From: a virus
Direction: 5' to 3' (one strand)
Length of the DNA stretch: 61,753 nt
Virus record (IMG/VR): IMGVR_UViG_3300033233_000040
Span: 1-61,753 of that record
Part shown: positions 8,825-17,304 of the stretch, one piece after another
Position numbering within the stretch: position 1 is the first letter of the stretch
Layout of the letters: each line of letters starts with the position of its first letter
Notes under the pieces: model-generated
Databases searched by the model: none
The model's input: only the letters and a program-made list of their open reading frames with translations
What the model was told of the DNA's origin: nothing
Program-made: the position numbers and the translations under genes

Positions 8825-10948
8825 TTATTGTACCATCCAATCGTCCTTGCCCAGGTGAAGGGTTTGGGCGGGTTTACCGATCTCGTTTAATTTGTCCTGC
8901 TCCGCGAGTTTTCTGAGGTGCTCGTTATACTGCGTCTTGTCCGTTGAGTAATCCTGAAACATGGGCGTCTGTGGCTGCGTGTATCCGGCCTCGTTGAGCG
9001 ACGAGGCCATGAGGCAGAGCGCGCGGCAGAGGCCGTACCCGTCAGCCGGCGCTCCCTGTTTGATGTTCCATTCGGACATCTGGTACTGCAGGGAGCCGAT
9101 GCGCTCGTCCAGGGCCAGGGCCTTTTTGAAGATCAGGCGGGCGATGAAAAGGATCGCGCCGCTTTCGTCGTAGTGCTCGTTCTCCCGGATGAAGATGCCG
9201 TATTTCATGTAGAGCGACTTCATGTCGCCGATCTTGTCCGCGAAGAAGGCCTTGTTGCCGAACCACTGGAAGTCCTTCAGGTTGTGGACCACGCCTTCGC
9301 TGATCTCCCGGATAAGCAGCGTCAGCGCCGGGATGGTGATTTCCGTCTGCGCGTTCTGAAAAACCCGCTCTCCCAGAATAAAGAGCTTCATTTTGACGCT
9401 GTGCCAGAGGCAGACGAGGACCGAGGTTTCCATGTTTCTCTCGGTCCAGACGGAGACCAGGGGAATTACGTTCTGCGAGAGCGCCCCCCATTTCGGTTTG
9501 ATTTTGACGATGTAGTCCAGGTCCGTGGGGAAGAAATCCCAGACGGTCTTGGCGATCGCGCCGTTTGTAAAACAAAGGGTCAGGGCGTCGGCGTGGTCGG
9601 GTGAGGAACCGTGCCGCTTCTTGAAATTCTCCTTGGGTTCGATGCGCACCTTTTCGCGGCCATCAATGTCAACGAATTTGAACAGGCGGGAGGAAAGTTC
9701 CGCCACCATGTCCGGGTCATCGGGAAGCGAGATCTGACCCATGACGTTGCGCAATTCCCCCCACATGACACTCGGCACGTCGGCGTATTCGTCGTTGCCC
9801 GCGCCCGCGAAGTTGATGGCGATCGCCTCGATGTTGTCCTCTGTGTTCCGTTTGAGTTTATCGTAAGCGCCGGCACCGTAGCCGCCCGTGTTGTCGATCT
9901 TGATCCGGATCCGCTCCTTATAGAGCAGCGCGCCCCGGATCTCCCGGACCGTGTTGATGATGTGTTCGTAGATCTGGATCTCGTCGGTGCGGGAAAAGGT
10001 GCGGATGGGAAAGACCTTGAACCCCTTGCGCACAACAATGGTTGTAAGGTCGTTGCCGAAGCGGGCGCAGTCCACGCCGATTTCGATGGGGCCGTCTTTG
10101 ACGTTCTCCCGGCCGATAGCCTCCTCTATGCTGGAGAGGGTAATAAAAGCGTCCGGGTTGCCGAGCGGCGGCAGGCCGCGTATGCGAACGCGGACGTAGT
10201 CGCTGTTCTCGCCCCACTTGGCAATATCGCGCTTTATCTTTTCCTTGTTGGTAAGGGGGCTTTGTTCCGCGTCAAAAGTCAGGAGCGCGCCGAAAGGGGG
10301 CACCCAGAGGTTTTTGTCCCGGTGGAAAGCGTCGTGCGCGTATCCCGTGACGACCGTGGGGTTGCCGGCAAAGACCAGTTTGTTGTCGCCCTGCGTCATG
10401 GAGCCGATGATAACATCCCAGATAATGGGGTCCATGATGCCGTAGGCCTCGTCGATGAGCCAGAGCATGTGGGGTGCATGCTGGCCCTGCATATTGTCGG
10501 GTTTATTTGAGGTCCGCGCCAGGGCGTAATGTTCGCCTCCGACCGCCTCGCCGTGCGTTTTGTGGCGCACTTCGGTCTTCATCCAGGTGAGATCGGCTTT
10601 GATGAGGGAGATACTTAACCAACGGCTGATGGCCATCCAGAGGACATCGTGGAGCTGGTGGCCCGTGGGGGCCGTGCAGGGAACCCGGCAAGGACTGGGG
10701 CGGGTGATCAAAAACCAGATGGCAATCCAGGCCTCAAAGGCGCTTTTGCCCGTGCCGTGGCCGCTCCGGATGCCGACCTTTTCGTACTTGGAGATCGCGT
10801 CGAGCGCCTGCTTCTGCTGCCAGGAGATCTGAAACTCTTTCCGCACGTTCCAGAGGATCTGATATTTTACAAATTCGTAGGCGTTATACTGGTAATGGGC
10901 AAGGGCCGCGGCGTCGAGGGATTCCGTGAACTGGGGTTGCGGGCTCAT
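8825..10948 (-). CDS. terL: Terminase large subunit with a C-terminal extension
   Basis: 707 aa; typical TerL proteins have 400-600. The N-terminal ATPase shows Walker A GIRSGHGTGKS (about 59-69) and Walker B MLWLIDEAYG (about 161-170). The RNase H-like nuclease shows IGVDCARFGND, IRIKIDNTGGYGAGAYD and SPDHADALTLCF (about 290-470). About 220 further residues follow, including VVHNLKDFQWFGNKAFFADK and GAPADGYGLCRALCL; these look like a degenerate second nuclease-type domain (inference). It pumps DNA into proheads through the portal. It is encoded on the opposite strand to the structural genes and about 24 kb from the small subunit, which is unusual. Confidence 0.95.
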   Translation of the reverse strand: MSPQPQFTESLDAAALAHYQYNAYEFVKYQILWNVRKEFQISWQQKQALDAISKYEKVGIRSGHGTGKSAFEAWIAIWFLITRPSPCRVPCTAPTGHQLHDVLWMAISRWLSISLIKADLTWMKTEVRHKTHGEAVGGEHYALARTSNKPDNMQGQHAPHMLWLIDEAYGIMDPIIWDVIIGSMTQGDNKLVFAGNPTVVTGYAHDAFHRDKNLWVPPFGALLTFDAEQSPLTNKEKIKRDIAKWGENSDYVRVRIRGLPPLGNPDAFITLSSIEEAIGRENVKDGPIEIGVDCARFGNDLTTIVVRKGFKVFPIRTFSRTDEIQIYEHIINTVREIRGALLYKERIRIKIDNTGGYGAGAYDKLKRNTEDNIEAIAINFAGAGNDEYADVPSVMWGELRNVMGQISLPDDPDMVAELSSRLFKFVDIDGREKVRIEPKENFKKRHGSSPDHADALTLCFTNGAIAKTVWDFFPTDLDYIVKIKPKWGALSQNVIPLVSVWTERNMETSVLVCLWHSVKMKLFILGERVFQNAQTEITIPALTLLIREISEGVVHNLKDFQWFGNKAFFADKIGDMKSLYMKYGIFIRENEHYDESGAILFIARLIFKKALALDERIGSLQYQMSEWNIKQGAPADGYGLCRALCLMASSLNEAGYTQPQTPMFQDYSTDKTQYNEHLRKLAEQDKLNEIGKPAQTLHLGKDDWMVQ

Positions 10949-11676
10949 TTTATCAGTTTTTTGAATAGGCGGTCGAGGTTCGGGGAGGCGGGAAGTTTGA
11001 GCAGCTCAAGGAAGGCCTTGTCCTTCTGCAGGGCTGTGAGAATGTCGGTTTCAAATTGGTCCAGGTCCAGGCGGGGGATCTTCCGGAACTTGCCGGCGTG
11101 GAGTCCGTGGATAGCCCATGGATGCGGGAGAAGGCCAGGCCAGGCCAGGTTGCTTTCGTTGATAATAGATAAAAGGGCTCGCTCATCCGCACCTTCAATC
11201 GCGTTCAATACAGAATGGCAGGCCTCAAGCATGTATCTCGCTTTCCGAGTTTTATCCCACCATTCCTTGGTAACAAAGTGAACACCCGGGCAGCGGTCGT
11301 CGCCCAACATGCAGTTGTCATAGCAGCCGGTGCCGTGCTTTTCCATGGACCGACAGTGCTGATCAACAATATTGGGGTCCTCCGGGCCGATCAGGATGTC
11401 CGCGTCCGTGATCAGGCAATAATCATATTTGGCGGCGATCTCCTCTATTTCCGGGCTGATGAACCGGACCAGGGCCGACACGTATGGCGGCATGTCCCCG
11501 AGATTGATGGTTCGGACATCGTATTCGGGATAGGCGCGCATGGCGCAATACTCAAACAGGGGCAACCATCCGGCGTAAGCGTTGTTGGCGGCCGCGATAA
11601 TGCACATGGAGCCCGGGTAGTGTTTGTCCACCAGGAGCCTATTTTGTTGCGCCGGCGTGAGCTTCTGCGAGGTCAT
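10945..11676 (-). CDS. Glycosyltransferase-like protein (GT-A fold candidate)
   Basis: 243 aa. The segment YDYCLITDADILIGPED contains a DxD motif of the type that binds metal and nucleotide-sugar in GT-A glycosyltransferases. A WPGLLPHPWAIHGLHAGKF segment resembles acceptor-side loops. It overlaps the terminase start by 4 bp and the upstream glycosyltransferase gene by 38 bp, so the genes are translationally coupled. It probably modifies a host glycan or virion surface, but the acceptor is unknown. Confidence 0.72.
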   Translation of the reverse strand: MTSQKLTPAQQNRLLVDKHYPGSMCIIAAANNAYAGWLPLFEYCAMRAYPEYDVRTINLGDMPPYVSALVRFISPEIEEIAAKYDYCLITDADILIGPEDPNIVDQHCRSMEKHGTGCYDNCMLGDDRCPGVHFVTKEWWDKTRKARYMLEACHSVLNAIEGADERALLSIINESNLAWPGLLPHPWAIHGLHAGKFRKIPRLDLDQFETDILTALQKDKAFLELLKLPASPNLDRLFKKLIK

Positions 11677-12598
11677 GGAGGTACCTTTGATAAGTGTTTT
11701 TATAACTCGGGGTTTTGTAGAGCGCGTGGGATTCGTCGAAGTCCAAGGGTAATTTGCTGGGCCACGGGACTTGGGGATGTTTGTCCAGCTTCAATTTCCG
11801 GCTGAAAGGGAGTGCTTTTTGGAAGGCTTGGACAATGGGGAGATCCCGGCAGGTTTCCGGCAGCTCGGTAAGCTGAACGACTTTGATGGCGTGCCATTGG
11901 TGTTCGTGGTTCTTGATTGGGAGAAGGTCCATGGCCGTGGGCAGCTTGTTCCATTTCTCGCGCACCCACTCGGCGGAGTCCACCATGGCGACACTCTCGG
12001 TACCGCAGGAGGTTTTGTGTTTCTGCAGAACATCGCGCAGGGATTTACGCACCGCGCAGAAGTGATGAAAATGCACGCTGGGCAGCATGGTCTCGGGTTG
12101 CGTTTTGCACCCGCGCACGCCTTGGTACCCGGAGCCGGTTTTTACGAACACTACAGGGCAAAGGGTGTCGAACTCCTGTGTTCGAAAGAACGGGGACTTG
12201 ATATACGAATACATGTTGCAGCGGTAAGCGTTCGCCGTGCCCTGCGGATCGAGTGTTGCCAGGGCGCGGATCAGCATGCTGTTTTCCCAGACCTCGTCCG
12301 TGTCGATGAACATTTTGAAATCGTAGTGGAAATTCATGTGAATATATTGCAAACCGTGCCCATACTGTTCTTCTTGGCTTTTTGTGTCCAGGTAGAGGTT
12401 GATGATTTTGTTGTCACGATCGTGCTCTTTCTTCCAGGCCTCAATAAGAGGCGCGACCGTGTTGGCACTCTTCTCCCCCAGCCAATTAATGTTCGAATGG
12501 ACGTAGACGATTTTGTACATATAATTGTAGATGGATTCGAGCGACGCTATGGCGAATTCCTCTCCCTTATGCGTCTTGGTGATGGAAATGACGCGCAT
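11639..12598 (-). CDS. Glycosyltransferase, family-2-like
   Basis: 319 aa from an ATG that overlaps the stop of the radical SAM gene by one base (TGATG). RVISITKTHKGEEFAIASLE begins a GT-A-like fold, and FIDTDEVWEN provides a DxD-type motif. Later residues include CNMYSYIKSPFFRTQ and a His-rich HFHHFCAVRKS. The closest visual resemblance is to glycosyltransferases that act on host surface polysaccharide. It forms one operon with three other sugar or methyl modification genes. Confidence 0.75.
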   Translation of the reverse strand: MRVISITKTHKGEEFAIASLESIYNYMYKIVYVHSNINWLGEKSANTVAPLIEAWKKEHDRDNKIINLYLDTKSQEEQYGHGLQYIHMNFHYDFKMFIDTDEVWENSMLIRALATLDPQGTANAYRCNMYSYIKSPFFRTQEFDTLCPVVFVKTGSGYQGVRGCKTQPETMLPSVHFHHFCAVRKSLRDVLQKHKTSCGTESVAMVDSAEWVREKWNKLPTAMDLLPIKNHEHQWHAIKVVQLTELPETCRDLPIVQAFQKALPFSRKLKLDKHPQVPWPSKLPLDFDESHALYKTPSYKNTYQRYLHDLAEAHAGATK

Positions 12599-13623
12599 CA
12601 ATACCACCCTTTCCAGGCGTTGTGAGGGTTCATGTCAAAGAGGTATCCCGGAGTGTTGATCTTTGACCGGTCAAACCATTCGGGTAGCTCCCCTTCCGTG
12701 ACCGCCTTCAGGCCAGCGCCGTCGAAGCCCGCGGCATACACCCTGTTCCATCCCCCGCAGTGCATGAAGAACGCGCACCTGTTGCAGGGTTCGCCCTGAA
12801 TGGCGACACTGCCGCCCATGCTGTTGACCGCGTAGTCCCATAGATCCGTGTCGCTCTTGCCGCAAGCGCCGTACTCCCATTCTGACGGGTCGTAGAGCAC
12901 GTACCGGGCGTTTACCACGTACTTCCAGTATTTGGGGTCAAGGTGGCACATAGGATGATACCGCAGGGTCGTGGACACGTTACAGTCGATGTAAACGTCC
13001 AGGGCCTTTTCAATGTGGGGACGCAGATCAGCGGGGTGGACGGCGACCTCCTTCAGGCGATCGCGCCATTCGTAGTGCGGCAGGAAGCCCAAGAGTACGC
13101 CGTGCCGGCAGCCGTGGTTTACCATATCCTCGGCGATGTCCGGCAGGGTGGTGTAATTCTCTTTCTGGAGGGTCGTGTTGGCCCGCCAGGGCGCTCCGGA
13201 GAAGCGCAGCCAGTCCTTGAGCGCCTCCTGGTGCTTGGACGCGATGGGGGTATCCATGATGGTGTTGAGCACGTTTCCGAGGCCGTGGGCGGACAGGTGC
13301 AGATGGTTGAGCCCGCGGACGTACAGGGCGGAGGCTTTGTCCGGGGAGACGATGCCGTTGGTGATGAGGCTGCAGGTGAAGCCGATCTCCCGGCAGTAGT
13401 CGATGAGGTCGTTTAGGTACGGGTAAAGGGTAGTTTCGCCCCATCCCACAAGAACGGCGTGGTTACAGCCGCGGGCCTTGGCCGCGGTGAGCTGGGCCTG
13501 GATGTCCGGGAAAGGGACATCATAGGCTTTGTTAAAGTCCGGGGAAAAGCGGTAAAAGCAGGTGCGGCAGGCGGCATTGCACCGGCGTGTCACATCGAGC
13601 CCGACCTTGCGGCAACGGTTCAT
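12598..13623 (-). CDS. Radical SAM enzyme with SPASM-like C-terminal cysteines
   Basis: 341 aa. CNAACRTC (about 15-22) is the CxxxCxxC that binds the SAM-cleaving 4Fe-4S cluster. GWGETTLYPYLNDLI follows as the GGE-like motif and LITNGIV as the next strand. C-terminal cysteines (YGACGKSD, CNRCAFFMHCGG) look like an auxiliary-cluster domain. Such enzymes modify peptides, sugars or nucleic acids by radical chemistry. It sits between a GT2-like transferase and an FkbM methyltransferase, so a sugar or surface-polymer substrate is a reasonable inference. It overlaps its neighbours by 1 and 4 bp. Confidence 0.87.
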   Translation of the reverse strand: MNRCRKVGLDVTRRCNAACRTCFYRFSPDFNKAYDVPFPDIQAQLTAAKARGCNHAVLVGWGETTLYPYLNDLIDYCREIGFTCSLITNGIVSPDKASALYVRGLNHLHLSAHGLGNVLNTIMDTPIASKHQEALKDWLRFSGAPWRANTTLQKENYTTLPDIAEDMVNHGCRHGVLLGFLPHYEWRDRLKEVAVHPADLRPHIEKALDVYIDCNVSTTLRYHPMCHLDPKYWKYVVNARYVLYDPSEWEYGACGKSDTDLWDYAVNSMGGSVAIQGEPCNRCAFFMHCGGWNRVYAAGFDGAGLKAVTEGELPEWFDRSKINTPGYLFDMNPHNAWKGWY

Positions 13624-14246
13624 TGGGGCCTCCTGTAAATGTCGTTGATCTGGAGACGGATGATTTTCTCGTATCCCTTGCTCTTCATGAATTCCTCAAC
13701 CTCGGGGGTGTTGTAGTTGTTCTCGATGTCGAAGATGTCCACCGGATATTTCGCGAAATCGAGCGATCGCAGGGCGGGGAGTTCCGCCCCTTCCACGTCC
13801 ACGCTCATGTAATCGATCGGGCGCAGGTGAAACTTCGCGGCGTCGAGCGCGCTGTTCAGTGTAATGCAGGGAACCCGGATGGTGCGGAGCTGCTCGGGCG
13901 CGTGGCGCGCGCGGATGCGTTCGAGGTTTTTGTCCCCGAGGGTTTCGGAGAGTCCGCTTAAACCCGTCACGTTCCCGCATACCGTGAAATCCGCCACGCC
14001 GGGCTTATCGTAGATCGCGGCATTGAGGCAGACGGATCCGCCGCGGTTTACAACCAACTTCTCGAACTCAGACGGGTTTGCCTCGATGAGGAGTCCTTTC
14101 CATCCGAGTTCGCGCTCAAAGAAAAGGGTGTTGCTGGTGATGATGCCGTCGATCGCGCCGAACTCGACGAACAGACCGTCGCGTTTTCCCTTGAAGATAT
14201 TTTCATTCAACCATTGGTCCTGACCATGTTCCGAGTGGTACATCAT
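13620..14246 (-). CDS. FkbM-family methyltransferase
   Basis: 208 aa. HGQDQWLNENIF, FVEFGAIDGI (SAM-binding glycine motif), GLLIEANP, NAAIYD and YMSVDVEGAELPALRSLDF are the ordered hallmarks of FkbM-type SAM-dependent O-methyltransferases, which often methylate sugar hydroxyls. It overlaps neighbours by 4 bp on both sides. It is presumably part of a glycan-modifying set with the adjacent transferases. Confidence 0.88.
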   Translation of the reverse strand: MMYHSEHGQDQWLNENIFKGKRDGLFVEFGAIDGIITSNTLFFERELGWKGLLIEANPSEFEKLVVNRGGSVCLNAAIYDKPGVADFTVCGNVTGLSGLSETLGDKNLERIRARHAPEQLRTIRVPCITLNSALDAAKFHLRPIDYMSVDVEGAELPALRSLDFAKYPVDIFDIENNYNTPEVEEFMKSKGYEKIIRLQINDIYRRPQ

Positions 14247-15532
14247 GACTCCAGGGTTAAAGAATCCTGCATGTGGTGGTGGATGGCGTAAGCGCCCTTT
14301 GCAATCAACCGGCGCTGCTCTTCCGGGTCCGCTGCCGCGGCAACGGCCTCTTTCTTTCCAGCGATCGGGAGGATGCGCGCGGCGTCCGCGACGACGTAAA
14401 GTTCAGGGTGATCTTTATGGGCGGCGAAACAGCACCAGGTACCGTAATCCCACCATTCCGGCTTGGCGCATATCTTGGCCTTGATGACCGCGACGAGATG
14501 ATTGATGCCGGCTGATTCGGGGCGGCAGGCCAGGACGCCGTTGGCCACTATCTGTCGGTCGGCGGACGCGAAGAAAAGCATCTGGTCGCCGCTCAAACGG
14601 ATGTCTTCGCAGATGCGGCGGACCGGGACCAGGGGAAAGAAGTCCACGTCGAAATACCAACCGCCGTACCTCTTGAGTACGGACGCGCGGATAAGATCGG
14701 AGCGCATGGACCAGGTGTGCTGCGGGTGGTTGATGCGGTCGTAGGCGTCTTTGAACTCGGGTAAGAGCGACGACTCGTTGTGAATCCTGATTTGAAAGCC
14801 GGGGTTGAGCGTGCAGAACCGCTCGATGTTCTCCGCCGCCCACCGCGGCATATCCGGCCCGACCCAGACAAAATGAATGATCTGCGGAATGCCGGAAAAA
14901 GCGCCCTCTCTCCGCCCCTTCCATTTCTTTTCAAAATAGGCCTGGTTGTGCTCCGCGTATTTGCCGTGCTGGTTTTTTTGTTCGTTGGCGTGGATGAGGC
15001 GGCATTTGTTGTTGATGATGAAGCGGCCACTCGGATAGCGTTCCTTGATCTGGATGCAGAAGTCGTCGTCCTCGTAGCCGGAGCCGATGAAGTTTTCATC
15101 AAAGCGGATGCCGTCATTGCGGAACGCGATCGCGGCCGTGGGCGCGCGCGGGACATCGCAGTAGGGACCGGTGCTCTCGCCCTGGAACATCATGGGCGCG
15201 TTGCTGCCGTCCGGGTGGACAAGCCTGGCGGACACGTAGACGATGGATTTGTCATCGAGCAGAGGGCGTATAAGGTCGTTCATCCACCCCTCGTAAAAGC
15301 CGAAGATGTCGTCGTCAACCATGATCACGATGTCGGTTGTGGCATGGTTAAGGCCGATGTTGCGGTTCTTGGCCGCGCTCACGGGCTCACAGGTCTTGAT
15401 GATTTTATCGTTCGGGGAAAAGCCCTCGATCTCGCAGACCTGCGGGGCAATGGCGAGCGCGGATTGGCAGGTTGGGATGATGATATCTACCGCGGGATAG
15501 AGGTATCCGGGAGTGAGGGTGTAGGGAATCAT
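14243..15532 (-). CDS. Bifunctional glycosyltransferase (GT2-like plus GT32-like)
   Basis: 429 aa from an ATG after AAGGAAG; an ATG 27 bases upstream is an alternative. The N-terminal half has a GT2-like fold (VDIIIPTCQ, VMVDDDIFGF, SGYEDDDFCIQIKERYP). From about residue 220 a second enzyme begins: PQIIHFVWVGPDMPRW, then RSDLIRASVLKRYGGWYFDVD, the DxD and GG-Y-D-D pattern of GT32/Och1-type transferases. A fusion of two transferases suggests sequential addition of two sugars. It lies upstream of FkbM in the same operon. Confidence 0.85.
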   Translation of the reverse strand: MIPYTLTPGYLYPAVDIIIPTCQSALAIAPQVCEIEGFSPNDKIIKTCEPVSAAKNRNIGLNHATTDIVIMVDDDIFGFYEGWMNDLIRPLLDDKSIVYVSARLVHPDGSNAPMMFQGESTGPYCDVPRAPTAAIAFRNDGIRFDENFIGSGYEDDDFCIQIKERYPSGRFIINNKCRLIHANEQKNQHGKYAEHNQAYFEKKWKGRREGAFSGIPQIIHFVWVGPDMPRWAAENIERFCTLNPGFQIRIHNESSLLPEFKDAYDRINHPQHTWSMRSDLIRASVLKRYGGWYFDVDFFPLVPVRRICEDIRLSGDQMLFFASADRQIVANGVLACRPESAGINHLVAVIKAKICAKPEWWDYGTWCCFAAHKDHPELYVVADAARILPIAGKKEAVAAAADPEEQRRLIAKGAYAIHHHMQDSLTLES

Positions 15533-15559
15533 GCTTCCTTCTTTTTGCACGGCAGGCAT

Positions 15560-15946
15560 TTACTCCCCTGAGTTTTTCTTGGCCCAGAAGATGGGCCATT
15601 GAATGGCGATTTCGGTTTTGAGGCGGATGATGTTCTCCCGGGCCTTGTCCACAACGACCTTCTTGGAGTGCTTCTCCACATCGAGCGCGGCCATCTGCTG
15701 GCGGAGTTTGCTGATCTCCCCGCGCAGCTCGAATTGTTTGCGCCGGACTTCATTGAGGTCCTGGGCGACAACAGCGTGCGCCTGGTTGGCGAGCTTCATC
15801 TCCTCTTCGAGCTTGCCGATGAACTCGCTGACAGCCGCGGAAGAGCGGTGGTCGGCGGGCGGCGGCGGGGAGTGCCCCACCCCTTTCCCCTCCCTATGAA
15901 TAGGGAGGGGCTCCTTGATGGATGGGATTTTAGTTTTCCGGGCCAT
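15560..15946 (-). CDS. Coiled-coil protein of unknown function
   Basis: 128 aa. The N-terminal 30 residues are basic and proline-rich. Residues about 38-110 form a long helix with heptad character (EFIGKLEEEMKLA, LRGEISKLRQQMAALD). A strong GGAGG site precedes the ATG. It is followed 27-28 bases later by the glycosyltransferase cluster. Codons 13-20 lie over a GC-rich palindrome (15887-15910) that may be an inserted repeat. Confidence 0.7.
   Translation of the reverse strand: MARKTKIPSIKEPLPIHREGKGVGHSPPPPADHRSSAAVSEFIGKLEEEMKLANQAHAVVAQDLNEVRRKQFELRGEISKLRQQMAALDVEKHSKKVVVDKARENIIRLKTEIAIQWPIFWAKKNSGE
15887..15910. repeat. Perfect GC-rich palindrome inside a coding region
   Basis: CCCCTCCCTA and TAGGGAGGGG are separated by four bases. 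It is in frame within the coiled-coil gene, encoding the LPIHREGKG stretch. It resembles mobile REP-like palindromes and the hairpins at 6734 and 7328. Confidence 0.65.
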
Positions 15947-16153
15947 TCAATCCTCCTTTTGGGGATGCGTGCTGGTGATGTGCGGGCCGAGTTCGCAGGA
16001 AAGGGCGGGCATCCACTCCTCGCAGTGGGAACGGGGAATTTTTAAACAGGTCGCCCCGCGCCGGCAACTTTCGCACAGCGGCCAGTAATCGTTTACGCCG
16101 CTGTGTATTTGCTCCTGGTCCTGAAGGTCGCGCTTGGGCAGCAGGTGTTTCAC
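15947..16153 (-). CDS. Small cysteine-rich protein (GTG start)
   Basis: 68 aa starting at a GTG that overlaps the upstream stop (GTGA). CESCRRGATCLKIPRSHC offers four cysteines for one metal site. It belongs to a run of short, overlapping genes between GroES and the glycosyltransferases. The function is unknown. Confidence 0.6.
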   Translation of the reverse strand: MKHLLPKRDLQDQEQIHSGVNDYWPLCESCRRGATCLKIPRSHCEEWMPALSCELGPHITSTHPQKED

Positions 16154-16347
16154 TTGGCATCCTTTATCCTTATGGCGCGGTTGCTCGCCCAGATTTGCTT
16201 GCGGATACAGTAGCGCAGCTCCATGAGGCAGGCGGGATTCCCCCGCGGGAGAGCCCGGCATGCACACTCGTTTGAGGGCGGGAAGGCCGCAAGGATCTGC
16301 GCCACCGTCATAATCTCCACGGGCGGGATTATTCCGCTTTCAGGCAT
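16150..16347 (-). CDS. Small protein with cysteine pairs
   Basis: 65 aa. It begins inside the end of the GroES gene (19-bp overlap). ECACRALPRGNPACLMELRYC contains four cysteines, and a basic C-terminus follows. It resembles the small Cys-rich proteins next to it. The function is not recognised. Confidence 0.55.
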   Translation of the reverse strand: MPESGIIPPVEIMTVAQILAAFPPSNECACRALPRGNPACLMELRYCIRKQIWASNRAIRIKDAK

Positions 16348-16619
16348 CCGAGAACGTCCTTCTCGTGCATAACCAGGTAGACCTTGCCGCCGATGACGAT
16401 CTCCTGCCCGGCAAGCTTGGTAAAGACCACCTTGTCGCCGACCTGCAGGGTTGTGGAAACGAAGATGCCGTTGTCGTGCTGGCCCTCCCCGACCGCGATC
16501 ACGGTGCCCTGCAGGGGCTTTTCCTTGATGGTGTCGGGAAGGATGATGCCGCCCGCGCTCTGCGTGGGTTTGGCGTCGGCCTCGATGAGGACGCGGTCGC
16601 CGTTGGGTTTGAAAGTCAT
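16329..16619 (-). CDS. groES: GroES-type co-chaperonin
   Basis: 96 aa, the normal GroES length. NGDRVLIEADA, GGIILPDTIKEKPLQGTVIAVG (mobile loop and following strand), VGDKVVFTKLAGQEI and YLVMHEKDVLG fit the Cpn10 family throughout. No GroEL is encoded, so it must cap the host chaperonin, as T4 gp31 and similar phage co-chaperonins do during capsid protein folding. It is the fourth gene of the minus-strand operon that ends with the terminase. Confidence 0.93.
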   Translation of the reverse strand: MTFKPNGDRVLIEADAKPTQSAGGIILPDTIKEKPLQGTVIAVGEGQHDNGIFVSTTLQVGDKVVFTKLAGQEIVIGGKVYLVMHEKDVLGCLKAE

Positions 16620-17080
16620 GGGGTCTCCTTGGGTTTTTGGGTTGATATGGACGGACCGTAATTTGCAAAAGCTTTTTGAATGAAGTCTAAAAACTCGCCG
16701 GACACTTTGATGATGTTCTGGATGTCCTCGACGGTGCGGCAGACGTTGTACCCGAGTTCGCGGTTGCGGATTTTCTGCTGGCCGTGGAGTTTGCCGATGT
16801 CGCTTTTGTTCTCGATCAGGGGGGACAGGCAGAAACTTACCCCTTTGTATTTGCCGATGGGGAGAAAGGGCATGTTGTCCGGCCAGGAGCGCAGCTCCGT
16901 AAGAAGGTTGATCTTCACCCCCTCGGAAAGACGGGGATGGGATTTGATGGCCCGGAACATGCCGTCCGGCAGGTGCAGGTGAACCCAGTGGTATAGGGTG
17001 AGCAGTTCGTCGGCGGCCCCCTGCAGACGGTCCTCGGGGGTGAGGGCTTTCTTGCTGGGACGCTTCTTGACGCGCTTCAT
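16616..17080 (-). CDS. VRR-NUC-like protein, possibly catalytically degenerate
   Basis: 154 aa from the ATG before KRVKKRPSKK; longer upstream starts exist. The order ELRSWPDNMPFLPIGKYKGVSF then GQQKIRNRELGYNVCRTVEDIQ resembles VRR-NUC nucleases (proline, GKY-x-G, Q near the second helix, GY-x-V). The usual E-x-K of the active site is replaced around FCLSPL, so it may be inactive or misassigned. It overlaps GroES by 4 bp. Confidence 0.55.
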   Translation of the reverse strand: MKRVKKRPSKKALTPEDRLQGAADELLTLYHWVHLHLPDGMFRAIKSHPRLSEGVKINLLTELRSWPDNMPFLPIGKYKGVSFCLSPLIENKSDIGKLHGQQKIRNRELGYNVCRTVEDIQNIIKVSGEFLDFIQKAFANYGPSISTQKPKETP

Positions 17081-17115
17081 CTTGGGATGAGCCCGCCCGG
17101 CATAATCGGAACGGA

Positions 17116-17304
17116 TTACTCTTTCGAGCACGGGGCCTCCACGGGCATGGGGATTTTGTTCGCGGCCTTGCATTCGACGCGGGAATGCACAACCATTTGT
17201 GAGAGCGGGAGCCAGAAGGGCCTCGTGACGCCGACCGTGAGCCAGTGCTGAAAACATTCCTCCGAGGTAACGACGCCGCGGAGTTTGCAGTTAAAGATGA
17301 TCAT
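17116..17304 (-). CDS. Small hypothetical protein
   Basis: 62 aa. The start overlaps the upstream stop by 4 bp (ATGA). Contains four cysteines without a clear zinc pattern. Its place within a tightly packed operon supports it being real. No function can be assigned. Confidence 0.55.
   Translation of the reverse strand: MIIFNCKLRGVVTSEECFQHWLTVGVTRPFWLPLSQMVVHSRVECKAANKIPMPVEAPCSKE

Noticed and set aside
9173-10510. Long plus-strand open frames opposite the terminase
   Set aside because: Mirror frames of a GC-rich gene; no ribosome sites or recognisable motifs.
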